Shown: positions 51,868-61,153 of the stretch, in pieces | Layout: each line of letters opens with the position of its first letter | How positions within the stretch are numbered: the stretch's first letter is position 1 | Assembly: GCF_020623625.1 (NCBI RefSeq) | Contig: NC_060200.1 | Span: 2,252,001 to 2,316,000 of the forward strand | Origin: Saccharomycodes ludwigii | Lineage: Eukaryota; Ascomycota; Saccharomycetes; Saccharomycodales; Saccharomycodaceae | Reading direction: 5' to 3' | DNA length: 64,000 nucleotides | Notes under the pieces: model-generated | Told to the model about the DNA's origin: nothing | The model's input: only the letters and a program-made list of their open reading frames with translations | Databases searched by the model: none | Translations under genes and position numbers: made by a program

Positions 51868-52649
51868 TCTGATAATATATATAGGCCTTCTACGGCAATG
51901 TTTTTTTTTTTTTTTTTTTAGTTTTTTTTTATTTTTTTAGATTGAAGGATAAAAATAGCAAAGGCGTTAAAATGGAAGAAATTGGTAAATAGAGATGGAC
52001 TGAATCTGAATCGAGATGATTTTATATATTTTTTTCTATATTATTTATACTTTATATATATTTTTTTTTTAATTTTTAAAAGTTTTAATTTTATCTTTCT
52101 TTATTTTACCAAGTCATCCGGGAATGACTATTAATCCTTGTGCTTAAAAATCAACGTGGGTTGTAAGGGAAGAGAATAAAATTAATTTAGAGTAAAAGAG
52201 AGAGAGAGAGAGGGGGGGCAAGCGGAAAAGACCAAAAATAAGTGGAAAAAAAAATAAAAAGTTTTTTTAATTTTTTTTTTTGAATGACCCACACTTTCCT
52301 TATACGTATTGTCCCCCTACTCTTCTGCCCGGGAAAAGGGCAAAAATAAAAAGCAACAAATATTTGACCAACGGGAGTTAAAATACCGACTGATAAATTA
52401 TACCCTCTCAATAAACAATTCCACACAAATTTTGCGTGTGGGTGTGCGCGTGCATATGGCAATCGGTGATATCATCTATTTTATATTTAACCATCCCGGA
52501 AGGAAATAAAAAAAGAGAAAGAAAAAACAACCAACGACAACAACGACAACAACAACAACAATTATAACTACTAAAGAATGTTTTTATTCCAAATGGTCCG
52601 GATAAACATGTTCGGACAAATAACAAAAAAAAAACAAAAAACATCTTTT
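51868..52649. other. PYC promoter and MED31 3' region
   Basis: About 780 bases with no gene seen. It contains a T run (51901-51919) right at the PYC leader, a (GA)n-G7 tract (52199-52218), a GTGTGGGTGTGCGCGTG stretch (52436-52452), CAA/CGACAA repeats (52530-52560) and paired CCGGA/TCGGA half-sites (52598-52616). An open minus-strand frame over 52187-52462 has no recognisable features. Confidence 0.45.
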
Positions 52650-53024
52650 CTAGTTGTTAAATCTTTCCACCATTTCATTCATTATATTTCCACCATTAGT
52701 TTGAAAAAATTTAGGGATTTCATCAACATTCCCACTATCTATCAAGTCAACTATAATTTTCAAGACATGTAAACAATTAGGATAAACAATACATTGAAAA
52801 TATTTTGGGTCAGTACTCCAATACTTATGTAAATATTTTAGATAATTTAGGAATTCAGGTGATTTGTGTAGGTGTAATGTGCTGAATAGATATACCACAT
52901 AAGGTATATTAGCAAAAGATTGAACAAACTCCAATTCTATTTCAAATCTAGTTGGGGAAGGTTGATCATCATTAACCGACCCAGTTACCGGTGGATCTTG
53001 TTCTTTTTCTAAAGATGAAGTCAT
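52650..53024 (-). CDS. SOH1: Mediator subunit Med31 (Soh1)
   Basis: Med31 sits at the knob of the middle module of the Mediator coactivator of RNA polymerase II. The 124-residue protein (yeast 127) carries the family block: TRFEIELEFVQSFANIPYVV (25-44), LNYLKYLHKYW, a Cys-Ile-Val-Tyr-Pro-Asn-Cys stretch (about 78-84) and the C-terminal NEMVERFNN. The acidic/Pro N-terminus is poorly conserved. It is divergent from SCS3, as in yeast, where SOH1 (YGL127C) and SCS3 (YGL126W) are neighbours. Confidence 0.97.
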   Translation of the reverse strand: MTSSLEKEQDPPVTGSVNDDQPSPTRFEIELEFVQSFANIPYVVYLFSTLHLHKSPEFLNYLKYLHKYWSTDPKYFQCIVYPNCLHVLKIIVDLIDSGNVDEIPKFFQTNGGNIMNEMVERFNN

Positions 53025-53556
53025 TGCTTAATCTTCTTTTACTATACCTATGTTTATAATAACTTATTATTCGACAGAAGTTTTATTTATCACTGTTGTC
53101 TTGTAGAGTTAATTCCATTTTATGATATTAACTATTATTATTATTACAATCAGGCAATTTTTTTTTTTTTTTTATTTTTTTTTTTTTTTTTTTTTTCGTT
53201 ATTTAATTATTGTTGTCTATAAAGCATGTGCGGGTAACAAAAAAGTTGTTATATGCATGAAATATAATTTTACAGCACATCAAGAAAAAAAAAAAAAAAA
53301 AATAAAAAAAAAAAAAAATTGAATCAATATATCATTGCCTTTTGAATTAACTCAATAAGGACAACGATAACAACCATCATTACTGTTAACAGTAAGTCTT
53401 AGTAGTGGTTAAATAGAACACCCATTCATATCCTTTAAAATAAATCATATTGGTTTTATTCCAGAAATATCACATCAATAGTGGTTTAAAGTGAACAAAA
53501 AAAAAAAAAAAGAATCTGAGAAGAAATAAAAATAAATATATATAATACATAAACTG
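53025..53556. other. Divergent MED31-SCS3 promoter region
   Basis: No gene seen. It contains T runs (53158-53196) and A runs (53285-53320, 53498-53511). The central piece near 53330-53460 is of ordinary complexity. Confidence 0.5.
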
Positions 53557-54423
53557 ATGAGACGTAATAACTCCGCTAACAATAATCTATTCACAGTATT
53601 CACATTGATTTTATGTCCAATCACGCTACTACTAGGCAACATATTGTCATATTTTGACATCCATGTAGCACTTTCATCGGTACAAGATATGAAACATAGT
53701 ATTATAAATGTGTATTTTACTAAATTGGGTTGGTTTTGGACATCTTTGGTTGGATGGTGGTGTATCATAAGATATAAAGTAATACGCCCCGGTACTGCCC
53801 CTAGCACGTTGAATTATGATATATTTATGTACATTTCAATGATTGTTTTCTGGTATATCTGTTCGCAATCTCTGATTTTTATTGATTCCTCTTTGATTGA
53901 TCTGATTTTTAAATTGACCGGTGGCAAATGCATCATCGATACAAGTAATAATAGTAAAGACAGCGTTAACAATACCACAATTTACAATTCCATTGCCTGC
54001 AAAAGAAATGGTGGTGATTGGATCGGTGGACATGATACGAGTGGCCACATCTTTTTAACTACTCTAATGTTAATGTTCTTATTGAGTGAATTTAATGTTT
54101 TCGGTGTAAAAGCAATTAAACAGATGCATTTCAAGAGAATTTTAAGGAAACTCAAATCTATTTTCTTCCAAATAAATTTTATTAAATATGGTTGGAAAAC
54201 ACCTTTAGTATTCTGCGTGAGTTTTCTCGGGTTTGTTAAGGACTTGCTTAATTGGTTAGTTTTAGAAAATCCAATAATTTTATTAGTATTTTTTTGCCTA
54301 TTATGGTGGTGGAATTTCTTGGTCACTGCCATCGAATTTCATACCATTTTAGAACAATATTCGGGGCTAATATTAGGTTATTCGTTTTCTGTTGTTTTAT
54401 TTTATATAACCGGCCTTATATAA
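53557..54423 (+). CDS. SCS3: FIT-family ER lipid protein Scs3
   Basis: Fat-storage-inducing transmembrane (FIT) proteins are ER membrane proteins needed for lipid-droplet budding; FIT2 has acyl-CoA diphosphatase activity. In yeast Scs3 is required for inositol prototrophy in some conditions. The 288-residue protein has six hydrophobic segments and the FIT signature GGHDTSGHIFLTT (about 152-164), with the second histidine in EFHTILEQYSG (about 260-270). These two regions carry the proposed catalytic histidines. Yeast has SCS3 (380) and YFT2 (274). Size is nearer to YFT2, but the MED31 neighbour marks it as SCS3. It ends five bases before the convergent next gene's stop. Confidence 0.87.
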   Translation: MRRNNSANNNLFTVFTLILCPITLLLGNILSYFDIHVALSSVQDMKHSIINVYFTKLGWFWTSLVGWWCIIRYKVIRPGTAPSTLNYDIFMYISMIVFWYICSQSLIFIDSSLIDLIFKLTGGKCIIDTSNNSKDSVNNTTIYNSIACKRNGGDWIGGHDTSGHIFLTTLMLMFLLSEFNVFGVKAIKQMHFKRILRKLKSIFFQINFIKYGWKTPLVFCVSFLGFVKDLLNWLVLENPIILLVFFCLLWWWNFLVTAIEFHTILEQYSGLILGYSFSVVLFYITGLI

Positions 54424-54428
54424 TTACA

Positions 54429-56174
54429 CTACATGGTATTACTTCTTCTCCATGAGGATATTGGTAGTTTTTGTAAATAATTGGCATTTTTTTTAATGAA
54501 TCCAAAATATATCAATACACCGAACATCACACAAAATAGATTAGTGACATAATATCCATCTCTTACTATATAACATGGCTCATCACGCTTTTCGCAACTT
54601 TTTACAGTAAACTTGTCAATCATGTTCATAATAAAAAATTTAGGCCATGTACCGCCCAAGTTACTTAAGGTGTTTAGTAAAGTCATATACGTCCCACCAA
54701 TTAATGGATCTGCGATTCTTGTATGGAATGCACATATACATACAAATTGAATAGTATTCATAAAGGAACCAAATAGATTATGTGCAATTACCAAGACAAA
54801 ATATTTCTTGGGTATTATAATCGCAGTTGTATCGTTAGTAGATGCAGTGGGGAAACTCCAAACAACAAAATTACCCATCAATGCTGCTAAGATCCTACCC
54901 AAGTATCCAATCAACCATGGAGTTAAACTACCTCTTTCACCACAGCTAACTTGCATTAATTTGTAAAAAAGCTTGTTTCGTTTGTTGATAGAAGCATTGC
55001 CATATGGATAATTACTACTATTTAAACCAGAATCCCTTACTATACTCCATTTAGCAACATAATAACCAAAAATTAATTCAAATGGGAAGTTAAATAATAC
55101 AGTGATGGCCAAATCTTCTCTTTTTAGGCCCCTTTCGAGCAATTTCAATTGCGTAGCCGAATCATTGCATTGAAATGCGAATTTACATACCAAATGAATA
55201 ATAACCAATGTTTGAACATTTTTCAATTTAATTATATGTTTGAAGGACTCATAAACATTGGTCAAACTGTGTTGCTGCGATAAGGAGTTCTCCGATGATG
55301 GTAAAATTATGTCATTAATCATATTGTCATTTTCTGGAGCCAATACCATAGCATTGACAGCGTTTAGCTCGATGTGCTCGACCTCATCTAATTTTTTCCT
55401 TGAAATAGGTAAAATATGCGATGATTGTTCAACGGCCAATTGATTTTCTTTCGTTTTGAAAATAACATATAAAGTTACTAGAATATAAAGCCAACCAACA
55501 AATTTAAAATAACCCGTTAACGAAATAAAACCGTACTCTAAAGGTGTAGATCTAAAGTATTTGTTGACAAAGTCACTAGAGTTAAGGCTTAAGAAAAGTG
55601 TAAAAGACATGAAATATCCAATATTCAATCCTATGGTTTGCGCTGTAGATGCATACGACAAGCTTTGCGGGCTTAAAATCTCCAATGCCCATCCATCAAC
55701 TGCAATATCCTGTGTTGCACACAAAAAGATTAAACTGAAAAAAATTATAGTCAATCCATGAATGTTAACACTTTTATTGCTATTAATATCGCCGAGCATT
55801 GCATTACTGTTTGAATCAACTCCTGGAAATAATTTTTCAATTAAGCCACCGCTTCCCAGAATCAACAAGCTAATCCCAATTAAAAATTGTATTGGAATAA
55901 TCCAACTTCTTCTTCTTCCAACCTTGGTCAAATACTTTGAGTCTACAATCGGTGACCACAATATTTTTGCGGAATATGGATATGTTGCCATACTAAATAT
56001 CCCAATCTGTGTGAATGTTGTTGACTTAGTTATGGTTTTCAATAAAAATGGCATTGTTCCAAAGGCCAACCCTGTAGGGATCCCTTGCAATAAATATAAT
56101 ACTATTAACAAAACAAATTGTGGCCTGTCACATTTTGCCAATGATGTTGATGAACATGATGAAGAATGTGCCAT
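54429..56174 (-). CDS. Acetyl-CoA transporter-like membrane protein (YBR220C family)
   Basis: A 581-residue polytopic protein of the SLC33A1/AT-1 family, which imports acetyl-CoA into the ER lumen in animals. The S. cerevisiae homologue YBR220C is uncharacterised. About a dozen hydrophobic segments are present. Family motifs: LLYLLQGIPTGLAFG-like opening (residues 27-42), YPYSAKILWSPIVDS (about 66-80), VGRRRSWIIP (about 86-95), CATQDIAVDGWALEIL (about 152-167) and ADPLIGGTYMTLLNTLSNLGGTWP (in part, about 483-506). It lies between PYC and PDB1, as YBR220C does between PYC2 and PDB1, with the MED31-SCS3 pair in between here. Transport substrate is inferred from the animal family only. Confidence 0.9.
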   Translation of the reverse strand: MAHSSSCSSTSLAKCDRPQFVLLIVLYLLQGIPTGLAFGTMPFLLKTITKSTTFTQIGIFSMATYPYSAKILWSPIVDSKYLTKVGRRRSWIIPIQFLIGISLLILGSGGLIEKLFPGVDSNSNAMLGDINSNKSVNIHGLTIIFFSLIFLCATQDIAVDGWALEILSPQSLSYASTAQTIGLNIGYFMSFTLFLSLNSSDFVNKYFRSTPLEYGFISLTGYFKFVGWLYILVTLYVIFKTKENQLAVEQSSHILPISRKKLDEVEHIELNAVNAMVLAPENDNMINDIILPSSENSLSQQHSLTNVYESFKHIIKLKNVQTLVIIHLVCKFAFQCNDSATQLKLLERGLKREDLAITVLFNFPFELIFGYYVAKWSIVRDSGLNSSNYPYGNASINKRNKLFYKLMQVSCGERGSLTPWLIGYLGRILAALMGNFVVWSFPTASTNDTTAIIIPKKYFVLVIAHNLFGSFMNTIQFVCICAFHTRIADPLIGGTYMTLLNTLSNLGGTWPKFFIMNMIDKFTVKSCEKRDEPCYIVRDGYYVTNLFCVMFGVLIYFGFIKKNANYLQKLPISSWRRSNTM

Positions 56175-56595
56175 ATTGCGTTAGATCTAACTGTACTTGG
56201 CTATATTTAGAGGTCCTGTTATTATTCCAAGTGATTGTAGATAATATAACACATTTTTCTATCACGAAGGTCTACGTAAAAGACGAGAAAAATATATATG
56301 CGCGATATACTCCCAATAAATTATTGTATCAAGAAAGAATAGTTCAAAACATATTACGGGGCAACAATTAAGATTTTTCATGCTGTTATATAATTATATA
56401 AAAATTAAAAAAAATGTAATAATTAATGATAACTATCAGTATTAACACGACAAAAGAACAGTAAAACATTATATAAAGTCTCTCCCCTTACTTTAAATAA
56501 TTGTTTTTATTCTTTTGTCCAAGTGAAAAAAAAAATCTTGTTATCATGTTATATTATAATTAATATCACTTCTCATTACCTTCATTTCCTTTCAA

Positions 56596-56626
<31 letters not shown>

Positions 56627-56769
56627 TAAAAATAAAAATAAAAATAAAAAGGAATGTTTAAATTTCTTTTTTTTTTTCTTTTTCTGAATATTTTCATAAT
56701 TTCTTAAAACAGAGTTATGCCGTCGTAATGCAACTCTCTCCTTTTGCAATTGACAACAAAATACTATTT

Positions 56770-56807
<38 letters not shown>

Positions 56808-56999
56808 ATTTACCACGTATCCTTCCCATCCCAATCTATCATACAACAAAAATAAAAATACAAATTACCAATCACAAGTTATCATCACCAAACTAATGGG
56901 ACAATCCAAACATATATATAATAACGATAAAAAAGATATGCACATATCACCAGGGTAAAATAAAGCAAAAATAAAAAAAGTAAACTTCATTTAACCAAT
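56175..56999. other. YBR220C-type gene promoter and PDB1 3' region
   Basis: About 825 bases with no gene seen. It has an (AAAAAT)n array (56597-56650), T run (56667-56680) and a 35-base A run (56770-56804). Confidence 0.5.
56597..56650. repeat. (AAAAAT)n microsatellite
   Basis: About nine copies of the 6-bp unit, the same unit as at 22556-22603. Confidence 0.9.
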
Positions 57000-58082
57000 T
57001 TATTCAATAGATAAAACTTCCTTAGCAGCCCTAACAATAGTGTCTGGATCTGGGAAAGCAAAATCTTCCAATTCTTTGGCATATGGAGTTGGAACGTCAG
57101 CACCAGTAACTCTTTGAACTGGCGCGTCTAAATAATCAAAAGCTTCAGATTCCATAACTTGAGCAATAATTTCAGAACCAACACCAAAACTTGGGAAAGT
57201 AGATTCAACTGTAATCAAATGGTTAGTTTTCTTAACAGTCTTGATGATGGCATCAACATCCAATGGTCTAATAGAACGCAAGTTGATAACCTCTGCAGCA
57301 ACACCATATTGCTTATCCAAAATTTCAGCGGCTTGCAAGGCAAACTGAGTGTTTCTTGTGTAAGTGACGATGGAAATATCAGAACCCTCTCTTTCAATCT
57401 TGGACAAATATGGTAAGGTGAAATCTGGATCCAAGGCTTCCTCCGAAACTTCGAAACTTTCACCATATAGCAATTCGTTTTCCAAAAAGACAACTGGATT
57501 TGGGTCTCTAATAGCGGCCTTCAACAAACCTCTAGCATCTTCAGCACTGTAAGGAGTTAAAACCTTCATACCTGGAACAGAACCGTACCAAGCAGTAAAA
57601 TCTTGAGAGTGCTGAGCACCCACACCTACAGCAGCACCATTTGGACCTCTGAAAACAATTTGGCAAGGTTGCGTACCACCAGACATGTAATGGGTCTTGG
57701 CAGCAGAGTTGATAACTTGATCCAAGGCCTGCATGGAAAAATTAAAAGACATAAATTCAACAATTGGCTTCAAGCCTTTCAAGGCGGCACCGACAGCCAA
57801 ACCAGTAAACCCCATCTCAGTAATAGGGGTATCAACAACAGAACGTTCACCAAATCTATCTAGTAAACCACGACTAACCTTGTAGGCACCATTGTACTGA
57901 GCAACTTCTTCACCGATAAGGAACACATCATCGTCACGATCCATTTCTTCAGCCAATGCACTGTTTAAAGCATCTCTAACTGTCATTTTGGTAGAAGCGT
58001 GACGAATAAAAGCGGAAGTAGCCAAAGTGGTACTGTTGTTTAAAAACAATTTAGAAGTTTGTTTAGTAAATGAAGACAACAT
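57000..58082 (-). CDS. PDB1: Pyruvate dehydrogenase E1 beta subunit
   Basis: Pdb1 forms the E1 heterotetramer with Pda1 in the mitochondrial matrix and decarboxylates pyruvate with thiamine diphosphate. The 360-residue protein (yeast 366) starts with a Ser/Thr/Lys-rich targeting peptide (about 1-30, RHAS near the cleavage region), followed by [20 protein letters not shown], the E1-beta core [19 protein letters not shown] (about 57-75), the [15 protein letters not shown] block (about 109-123), [12 protein letters not shown] (about 151-162, with the catalytic-site His) and a C-terminal transketolase domain. The codon use is biased. It sits between the YBR220C homologue and PCS60, all on one strand as in yeast. 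Confidence 0.98.
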   Translation of the reverse strand: MLSSFTKQTSKLFLNNSTTLATSAFIRHASTKMTVRDALNSALAEEMDRDDDVFLIGEEVAQYNGAYKVSRGLLDRFGERSVVDTPITEMGFTGLAVGAALKGLKPIVEFMSFNFSMQALDQVINSAAKTHYMSGGTQPCQIVFRGPNGAAVGVGAQHSQDFTAWYGSVPGMKVLTPYSAEDARGLLKAAIRDPNPVVFLENELLYGESFEVSEEALDPDFTLPYLSKIEREGSDISIVTYTRNTQFALQAAEILDKQYGVAAEVINLRSIRPLDVDAIIKTVKKTNHLITVESTFPSFGVGSEIIAQVMESEAFDYLDAPVQRVTGADVPTPYAKELEDFAFPDPDTIVRAAKEVLSIE

Positions 58083-58197
58083 TTTATTTTGTAATTATTG
58101 TTATTGCACTTTTGAATTAAAAGTGGGAAAAAGAATTAAAAAACTAACAGAGAAAGAAAGAAGAAAGAAAAAAAAAAGTGTAACAGGTTTTGCCTGG

Positions 58198-58228
<31 letters not shown>

Positions 58229-59017
58229 ATTACTATATATATGTTGTATATATATATATATATTGGTATATATCTGGCGGGTGAAATGGTTTTCTTTTCT
58301 TTTCTTTTGTTTTGTTTTATTGAAAAAAGTGTATTTAAATTATGTAATTATAAAATGTTACAATGTGGAAAAGAAGAAGTGGAGAATGCATAATAAGAAA
58401 ACAAAATATAAATAAAATATGATAACGTATATTATAAGGGGGAAAAAAGAGACGAAGCAACACATGAAATTAGCACGCTAAGGAAAGAAAAGAAAAGAAA
58501 AGAAAAGAAAATAAAAGAAAATAAAAACAAAAAAAAAAAACAAAATAAGTAAGAAAGAGGTTGTTATTTTTATACTAAACTTTTTAATGATTTGCTTTTT
58601 TTATATATATCATATATTTCAATAATAATTTGTACGTGATTTGTTCTACCGTGTTTTCTACAGTAATCGCTTTAAGCCTCCCCGTTCTGTCAAAAACATC
58701 GCGGATAACAAGTTATAAACAACACAAATCCGTCGGAATTCAATCACCGTTTTATCCACTTTTTTTCGCTTCTTTATGTACCAACCTACAAAATGTGTGA
58801 GCTTTCCCATCATCTACAATTGGTTAATCTCATGCCCTTCAAGAAAAATTTCATGGTTTATATTGTTAAAAAAAAAAAAAAAAAAAAAGGGAAATCCCAT
58901 TAAAGATTCGGTTATATTTACCATTACTAGTAATTTTCATGTTAAAGAATATACAAAAAAAAAAAAAAAATAAATTAAAAAAATAATAAAATTGACCTTT
59001 CCTCTCTCTCTCTCTCT
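58083..59017. other. PDB1 promoter and PCS60 3' region
   Basis: About 935 bases with no gene seen. It holds a (TG)n-T17 tract (58199-58228), AT repeats (58234-58264), an AAAAG array (58480-58530), A runs (58866-58888, 58954-58970) and a CT repeat at 59002-59018. The stretch near 58630-58790 is less AT-rich and has CCG/CGG triplets but no clear binding-site pair. Confidence 0.45.
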
Positions 59018-60661
59018 CTATAATTTATTCTTTCTTCCAGCAAAAGTTTGGGCAATAATACGTCTTTGAATCTTACCGGTAGCAGTTTTAGGTAACTTAT
59101 CAACAAAAAATACCTTATCAGGCAATTTAAAGTCATTAACTTTGGTTTTTAAATATCTAATCAATTCGTCATTATCCAACTTAGATCCAGGCTTTAAGAC
59201 AACAGCAACATTAACAATTTGACCATACTTTTCATCCGGAACACCAAAGGAAACTGCCTCCTCAATCTTTGGATTACTCAACAAGATACTATCCAACTCA
59301 ATTGGTGAAATCTTTTCACCACCCTTGTTGATCAACTCTTTGATTCTGCCAGTCAATACTAAAAATCCCTCACTATCGAAAAACCCTTGGTCACCGGTTC
59401 TAAAGTAGTTTAATCTTTCAGTAAAATTTTCCTTGTTTGCCTTTGGATTATTGGCATAGCCTAGTGTGACATTTTCGCCCCTAATCGAAACTTCACCAAC
59501 TTTGCCCTGTGGTAAAACATTATCCTTATCATCCAATATAAAAACGTCAACGCCTTGTGGTTGACCTACAGTACCTGGCTTCCTCTTTCCTGGTGGTAAG
59601 TTATTAGAGGTCATTTGATGAGATGCCTCAGTCATAGCATAAGCCTCCAAAACAGGGGCACCAAACTCCTTTTCCATTTTGTGGAATGTAGCTGGTGCTA
59701 GAGATGAAGAACACGATCTGATAAATCTAATGTGAGGGAATGGAGTTGGCTTAGGAACATTTAACATAATCATAGATATTGTTGGAACACAACTAAACCA
59801 ATTGCATCCATATGTAATAAAATCTTTCCAGAATCTTTTTGCGGAAAATCTGCTTGGAACGACAACAGAACCTTGTGTTCTAAAAGTACTCAACAAAACG
59901 CCAATCAAGCCGTGGACATGGAACAATGGCATGACCAGGTAAGATCTATCCTCAGGTGTTAAGCTATATGTTTTTGCGATGTTCAAAGTGCTTCTCACAA
60001 TATTCAAATGTAACAAAGGAACTGTTTTAGGGGTCGAAGTGGTACCGCTGGTGTGTAAAATTAATGCGACATCAGAACTTCTTGCAAAGCCGGGAAATTT
60101 ATCCCCATTATTCTTGTTACGATAGGCTGGCAAATCCAAGGAGGTAAATTTTTTAGTGGAGTAGTCATCTTCTGGCGAATATACATCATATTCTACAAGA
60201 AACCTATCTTGATTAAAATACAATTCCACAATAAAGCAACCAAAATGTTTTGCTGACTTAACAATTTCTGCTGTTTTGCCTTTGTTATCTTTTGCTAAAG
60301 TGCCCTTGGAAACACAAACAACCTTGGATTTTAAGTCATTCAAATAAAAGTTGAATTCCTTCTCCTTGTATTTTGGATTTAATGGAGCACCAATTTTAGA
60401 ATCGGTAGTGGCTCCCAAAAAGGCAACAATAAATTCTATTCCGTTTACAATGGAAATAGCAACTGTAGATTGTCTTTTAACAATATCATATAATGGAGAT
60501 TGCGAATTGTTGAACAATGACTGGAAATGTCCAGTCATATTAGATAGATCTCTATAAGTGATTTGAGTATCAGTTTCTGGAATAACAATTGCAACATTAT
60601 CAGATACCTTGAACGTATCATTAAATGAGGCCGTATTAGTTGCACCGTAATTACTACTCAT
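59018..60661 (-). CDS. PCS60: Peroxisomal AMP-binding acyl/oxalyl-CoA synthetase
   Basis: Pcs60/Fat2 is a peroxisomal member of the adenylate-forming family; the yeast enzyme acts on oxalate as oxalyl-CoA synthetase. I take the ATG at 60661 (MSSNYGATN), giving 547 residues like yeast (543). An in-frame ATG at 60712 would add a 17-residue Lys/Arg tail that looks like translated A/T-rich leader. Motifs: phosphate loop LHTSGTTSTPKTVPL (about 210-224), YAMTEASHQM (about 345-354), YFRTGDQGFFD (about 426-436), GRIKELINKGGEK and the catalytic Lys in LPKTATGKIQRR (about 525-536). The C-terminus is NKL instead of the canonical SKL peroxisomal signal. It lies between PDB1 and TDP1 as in yeast. Confidence 0.95.
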   Translation of the reverse strand: MSSNYGATNTASFNDTFKVSDNVAIVIPETDTQITYRDLSNMTGHFQSLFNNSQSPLYDIVKRQSTVAISIVNGIEFIVAFLGATTDSKIGAPLNPKYKEKEFNFYLNDLKSKVVCVSKGTLAKDNKGKTAEIVKSAKHFGCFIVELYFNQDRFLVEYDVYSPEDDYSTKKFTSLDLPAYRNKNNGDKFPGFARSSDVALILHTSGTTSTPKTVPLLHLNIVRSTLNIAKTYSLTPEDRSYLVMPLFHVHGLIGVLLSTFRTQGSVVVPSRFSAKRFWKDFITYGCNWFSCVPTISMIMLNVPKPTPFPHIRFIRSCSSSLAPATFHKMEKEFGAPVLEAYAMTEASHQMTSNNLPPGKRKPGTVGQPQGVDVFILDDKDNVLPQGKVGEVSIRGENVTLGYANNPKANKENFTERLNYFRTGDQGFFDSEGFLVLTGRIKELINKGGEKISPIELDSILLSNPKIEEAVSFGVPDEKYGQIVNVAVVLKPGSKLDNDELIRYLKTKVNDFKLPDKVFFVDKLPKTATGKIQRRIIAQTFAGRKNKL

Positions 60662-61153
60662 TTTCTTCTTTCTTCTTTTTTTCTTTTTTTTGTCCTCTTT
60701 TTTTAATCCCAATATTCTTCTTAAATTGGTGTGGACATAGGATACATATGATAGAAAAAATGTAAGATTATTCTTGTCAACAAAAAAAAGTCTTACCTTA
60801 TCATCTTGGCTAACAACCCTTGAGACTAACCTAAGTGTTTATATAATAAAATTAAATGATTATCTTTACCATTCAGTTAGTTCAAAATAACTTCCACTAA
60901 AAATGTTACTTTATTATTAGTAATATAGACAAAAAAAAATTATGCGATACACACTAATCTGTCTCCCTTTTTTATTATCTTATATCATATTATATGTTAA
61001 CAACCGTACACAACATATCAAATTCGTTGCTTTAATTTTTTTCTGTCTACTCGATTTTCTTACACCCGGAAAAGACAAAGATATACACATTTTTTTTGTC
61101 TCGCTAACACCATTTAGCCGAAACACCCCCACACACCATCCTTGTTAAGATAT
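60662..61153. other. PCS60 promoter and TDP1 3' region
   Basis: About 490 bases with no gene seen, including a short poly-Lys-like leader (60662-60712). The rest is AT-rich but without long homopolymers, unusual for this window. Confidence 0.5.

Noticed and set aside
52187-52462. Minus-strand open frame of about 90 codons between PYC and MED31
   Set aside because: No ATG at the proper place, composition typical of the GA and poly-A/T tracts it crosses, and no family motif.
52598-52616. CCGGA and TCGGA half-sites as a zinc-cluster binding site
   Set aside because: They lie some 700 bases upstream of PYC and just past the MED31 stop. Two half-sites in this amount of sequence are expected by chance.
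58680-58740. CGG and CCG triplets upstream of the PCS60 3' end and PDB1, as a possible oleate response element
   Set aside because: The spacing (about 25 bases) does not fit the 15-18 base spacer of the known element, and the site is downstream of PCS60, not in its promoter.
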